Positions 14,501 to 15,252 of a stretch of 15,252 nt of DNA are shown here, one piece after another; the stretch's first letter is position 1; every line of letters begins with the position of its first letter. Source of the stretch: Candidatus Saccharimonadia bacterium (lineage in GTDB: Bacteria; Patescibacteriota; Saccharimonadia; Saccharimonadales; SZUA-47); the NCBI GenBank assembly GCA_938050265.1, contig CALLJT010000102.1, positions 1 to 15,252 of the forward strand, in the 5' to 3' direction. The notes under the pieces are model-generated. The model searched no databases, was not told the DNA's origin, and worked only from the letters and a program-made list of their open reading frames with translations. Made by a program: the position numbers and the translations under genes.

Positions 14501-14604
14501 AAGTTGCCCGGTTCAGCTGAAGCGACCGGTGCAAAAGGAAATACTGGCGACAACGCCAATACGAGTGCAATATAAAGCTTTATAAGCTTGTTGTTTTGTT
14601 TCAT
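11530..14604 (-). CDS. Secreted Calx-beta repeat surface protein with LSDTG cell-wall-type anchor
   Basis: From ATG 14604 the protein has 1024 residues. Order: signal peptide 1-30 (MKQNNKLIKLYIALVLAL, cleavage after VASA); N-terminal beta domain about 31-180, cohesin-like in style (not certain); a Calx-beta-like domain about 182-290; four Calx-beta type repeats about 291-420, 421-544, 545-670 and 671-795, each with an ESDET or EADET motif and a strand such as YTILNDD at the end; an Asp/Asn-rich calcium-binding stretch about 796-829; a choice-of-anchor-U-like domain about 830-972; then LSDTG (985-989), a hydrophobic helix and a basic tail (KLRHQRAYYTVRRK). It is therefore an exported, calcium-stabilised, probably wall-linked protein, plausibly for contact with a host cell or surface. 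The frame extends 46 codons upstream, but only this start yields a proper signal peptide. It separates prfB from ftsE. Confidence 0.9.
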   Translation of the reverse strand: MKQNNKLIKLYIALVLALSPVFPFAPVASAEPGNFFLTFDAPSVAPGQQDVPVYVHLNSNGTDVSFAGCEIEIDTSLVNFSHGADNHGAFTSDFAGPNGNFNGGSAPTQQLFYANDTTGVAASAAIETYVMFYDVEASASGTINFTFDTADTSNCLINDTADPNAPFVTITGATNTLDVSGVTVTESAGSTDVVEAGATDTFDVVLDAEPTSDVIINVTDDAQTNTDVASVTFTNANWDTPQTVTVSAEDDATVEGAHTGTVSMSVDAASDALYTGLTVPSVTVNVADDDGLLVEFTNASSNDNEDAGGNLPQLVVSGSDTSGGATRSIDVSVTGGDATGGGDDYSFTGPETITIPAGNYITPQTFSLSTLAVVSDGVTESDETIVFGLSNESAGLAVGNANGDGSTDATHTYTINNDDGLLIELSSTTANDVEDTGANMPTVTVFGGVAVGTETIDVAVSGGTATSGTDYTLSPTTITVPAGDYSVTPANLNLGLAITADSIVESDETVQVSVSNPVGASIGDADGVDGIEDSTTYTILNDDTLSIELSQAASSGSEALPLPVVQVLVNGASEVATQFVLTDDGTGTATDGSDYGLTTGAVTIPAASYDGTLGTALTLPLSIVNDYLIEADETVDLTVSAPSVDVVLADIDTVGGIVNSHSYTIIDEDQLVVEFDTAAASAVEDAGYTPRIKVGGAIAQSAVSVDVVVTGGDATDAGSDYTFAGPVTVTIPLGNYSTPQLLDVAGFAITPDTNEESDETVDFAVQNPTGGAVLGDADGTNGIESMLTLTILDDDSVDVDGDTDNDGVADTVEDAGPNGGDANGDGTQDSVQAEVSAIVNGLTGEYTVLELTSGCTTIDDFDVVTETAQTFKDGNYDYPYGLKDFTLSCASAGDSGTVTILLDKAYDTTGWVMRKLNRNSGAYSDVASAVLGSKSVGGNNVTTITYDVTDGGSLDEDGTVNAVITDPIGIGTVAADATDNTGEELSDTGQSAAVGLASGMAVLLLAVGASKLRHQRAYYTVRRK

Positions 14605-14713
14605 TTCTGTTTTCGCTAGGAGCATGAAACTGAGGAGTAAGTGCATGCGAGAGCACCCGGTACATACCGTACCTTCATACCAAAACAGCGCCCTTCTTGT
14701 TAATATACCTTCT
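14605..14713 (-). other. Roughly 100-nt leader of the surface-protein gene with two small hairpins
   Basis: Between the predicted promoter and ATG 14604 lie two neighbouring hairpins: GTGC/GCAC (14641-14656) and GGTAC/GTACC (14659-14673). No known riboswitch class is recognised, and no clear Shine-Dalgarno sequence precedes the ATG. Confidence 0.3.
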
Positions 14714-14742
14714 AATATAATTAATACGTAAGCATAATGCAA
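14714..14742 (-). promoter_or_regulatory. Promoter of the surface-protein gene
   Basis: On the minus strand TTGCAT (14737-14742) and TATATT (14714-14719) are separated by exactly 17 bp, in the AT-rich gap after prfB. It would give a leader of about 100 nt. Confidence 0.5.
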
Positions 14743-14769
14743 GCCTTTCGTGCGGCTGCAAAAAAGCGT

Positions 14770-15252
14770 CTACAGCTGACTGTCGAGGTACGATTCAATA
14801 AACGGTTCTATGCCACCATCAAGCACGCTCTGTACGTCTGTTGTTTCGTGTTTTGTGCGCGTGTCTTTAACCATAGAGTACGGGTGCAGCACGTAGTTCC
14901 TGATCTGATTTCCCCAGGCTGCTTCTTCGTTTGGTCCGCGTAGATCACTGATCTTGTCTTTGTGCTGTTCCAGTTGGAGCTGCGCGAGCTTAGATCGAAC
15001 AATCTTCATAGCTGTCTCTTTGTTCTGCAGCTGACTGCGCTCGTTCTGTATAGCAACAACGATGTTAGTTGGGATATGCGTGATGCGCACAGCAGAATCG
15101 GTCGTATTTACACTCTGCCCACCTTTGCCGCCGCTCCGATACACGTCTACTTTGAGGTCCTTTTCGTCGATAGCAACCGACTCAGGGTTGTCGACAACAG
15201 GCATAACTTCTACCCGCGCGAAGCTCGTCTGGCGCAAGTTATCTGAGTTGAA
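14770..15252 (-). CDS. prfB: Peptide chain release factor 2, C-terminal part
   Basis: RF2 reads UGA and UAA stop codons and triggers peptide release. The frame is open through the right edge; 160 residues are visible. The first visible residue, Phe, aligns with the last residue of the SPF stop-recognition tripeptide: the distance to GGQ (residues 44-46 here) equals that in E. coli RF2. GGQ lies in SGGKGGQSVNTTDSAVRITH; downstream RSQLQNKETA, WGNQIRNYVLHPYSMVKD and VLDGGIEPFIESYL are typical of RF2 rather than RF1. The window cannot show whether the gene has the programmed frameshift found in many prfB genes. Its position ahead of ftsE follows a common bacterial order, here interrupted by the surface-protein gene. 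The stop is TAG. Confidence 0.95.
   Translation of the reverse strand, partial: FNSDNLRQTSFARVEVMPVVDNPESVAIDEKDLKVDVYRSGGKGGQSVNTTDSAVRITHIPTNIVVAIQNERSQLQNKETAMKIVRSKLAQLQLEQHKDKISDLRGPNEEAAWGNQIRNYVLHPYSMVKDTRTKHETTDVQSVLDGGIEPFIESYLDSQL

Noticed and set aside
1..15252. Recoded UGA (Gracilibacteria-type code)
   Set aside because: RF2 is encoded, TGA ends several genes at the expected lengths, and no in-frame TGA is needed to complete any protein.
1..15252. CRISPR array, tRNA or rRNA genes, transposase or phage genes
   Set aside because: No regularly spaced direct repeats, no cloverleaf or rRNA segments and no such protein motifs were found on either strand.

Overview
The window looks like a chromosomal segment of an uncultured Patescibacteria/CPR bacterium, probably Candidatus Saccharibacteria (TM7). 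This is an inference from the set of short, simple genes and the prfB/ftsEX/peptidase layout; no rRNA or other phylogenetic marker is present to prove it. TGA is used as an ordinary stop (methyltransferase, ftsE, ftsX) and a release factor 2 gene is present, so the UGA=Gly code of Gracilibacteria/Absconditabacteria is not supported.

Layout. At the left edge two plus-strand genes lie 10 bp apart: the 3' part of a TRM11-like SAM-dependent methyltransferase and rpmA (ribosomal protein L27). They converge on a minus-strand block that fills the rest of the window. In transcription order (right to left) this block holds prfB (RF2, cut by the right edge), a 1024-residue secreted Calx-beta repeat protein with a sortase-like C-terminal signal, ftsE and ftsX (ATGA overlap), an ABC exporter half-transporter, a coiled-coil M23 peptidase, a CtpA-type S41 protease, pyrG (CTP synthase), a stand-alone response-regulator receiver protein, and a 424-residue protein of unknown function.

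How the genes fit together. prfB-ftsE-ftsX followed by a coiled-coil murein hydrolase and ctpA is a recurring bacterial order: FtsEX sits in the membrane at the division site and gates a coiled-coil hydrolase outside the cell. Here the order is kept but interrupted by the giant surface protein (between prfB and ftsE) and by the ABC exporter (between ftsX and the peptidase). The ABC gene is bracketed by two long foldback elements of 126 and 129 bp.

Most notable points. (1) The M23 domain of the hydrolase is circularly permuted: the HxH half precedes the HxxxD and YxH half, yet all metal and catalytic residues are present. (2) The roughly 500-bp non-coding stretch beside this gene contains two copies of a structured repeat whose stem shows compensatory base changes, plus a repeat shared with the foldback element after ftsX. 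(3) Three genes (M23 peptidase, ABC exporter, ftsE) have a -10 box only 6-11 nt from the start codon, which predicts leaderless or near-leaderless mRNAs, whereas pyrG, rpmA and ctpA have Shine-Dalgarno sequences. (4) Heptanucleotide GAGTNAT repeats lie on both sides of ctpA.
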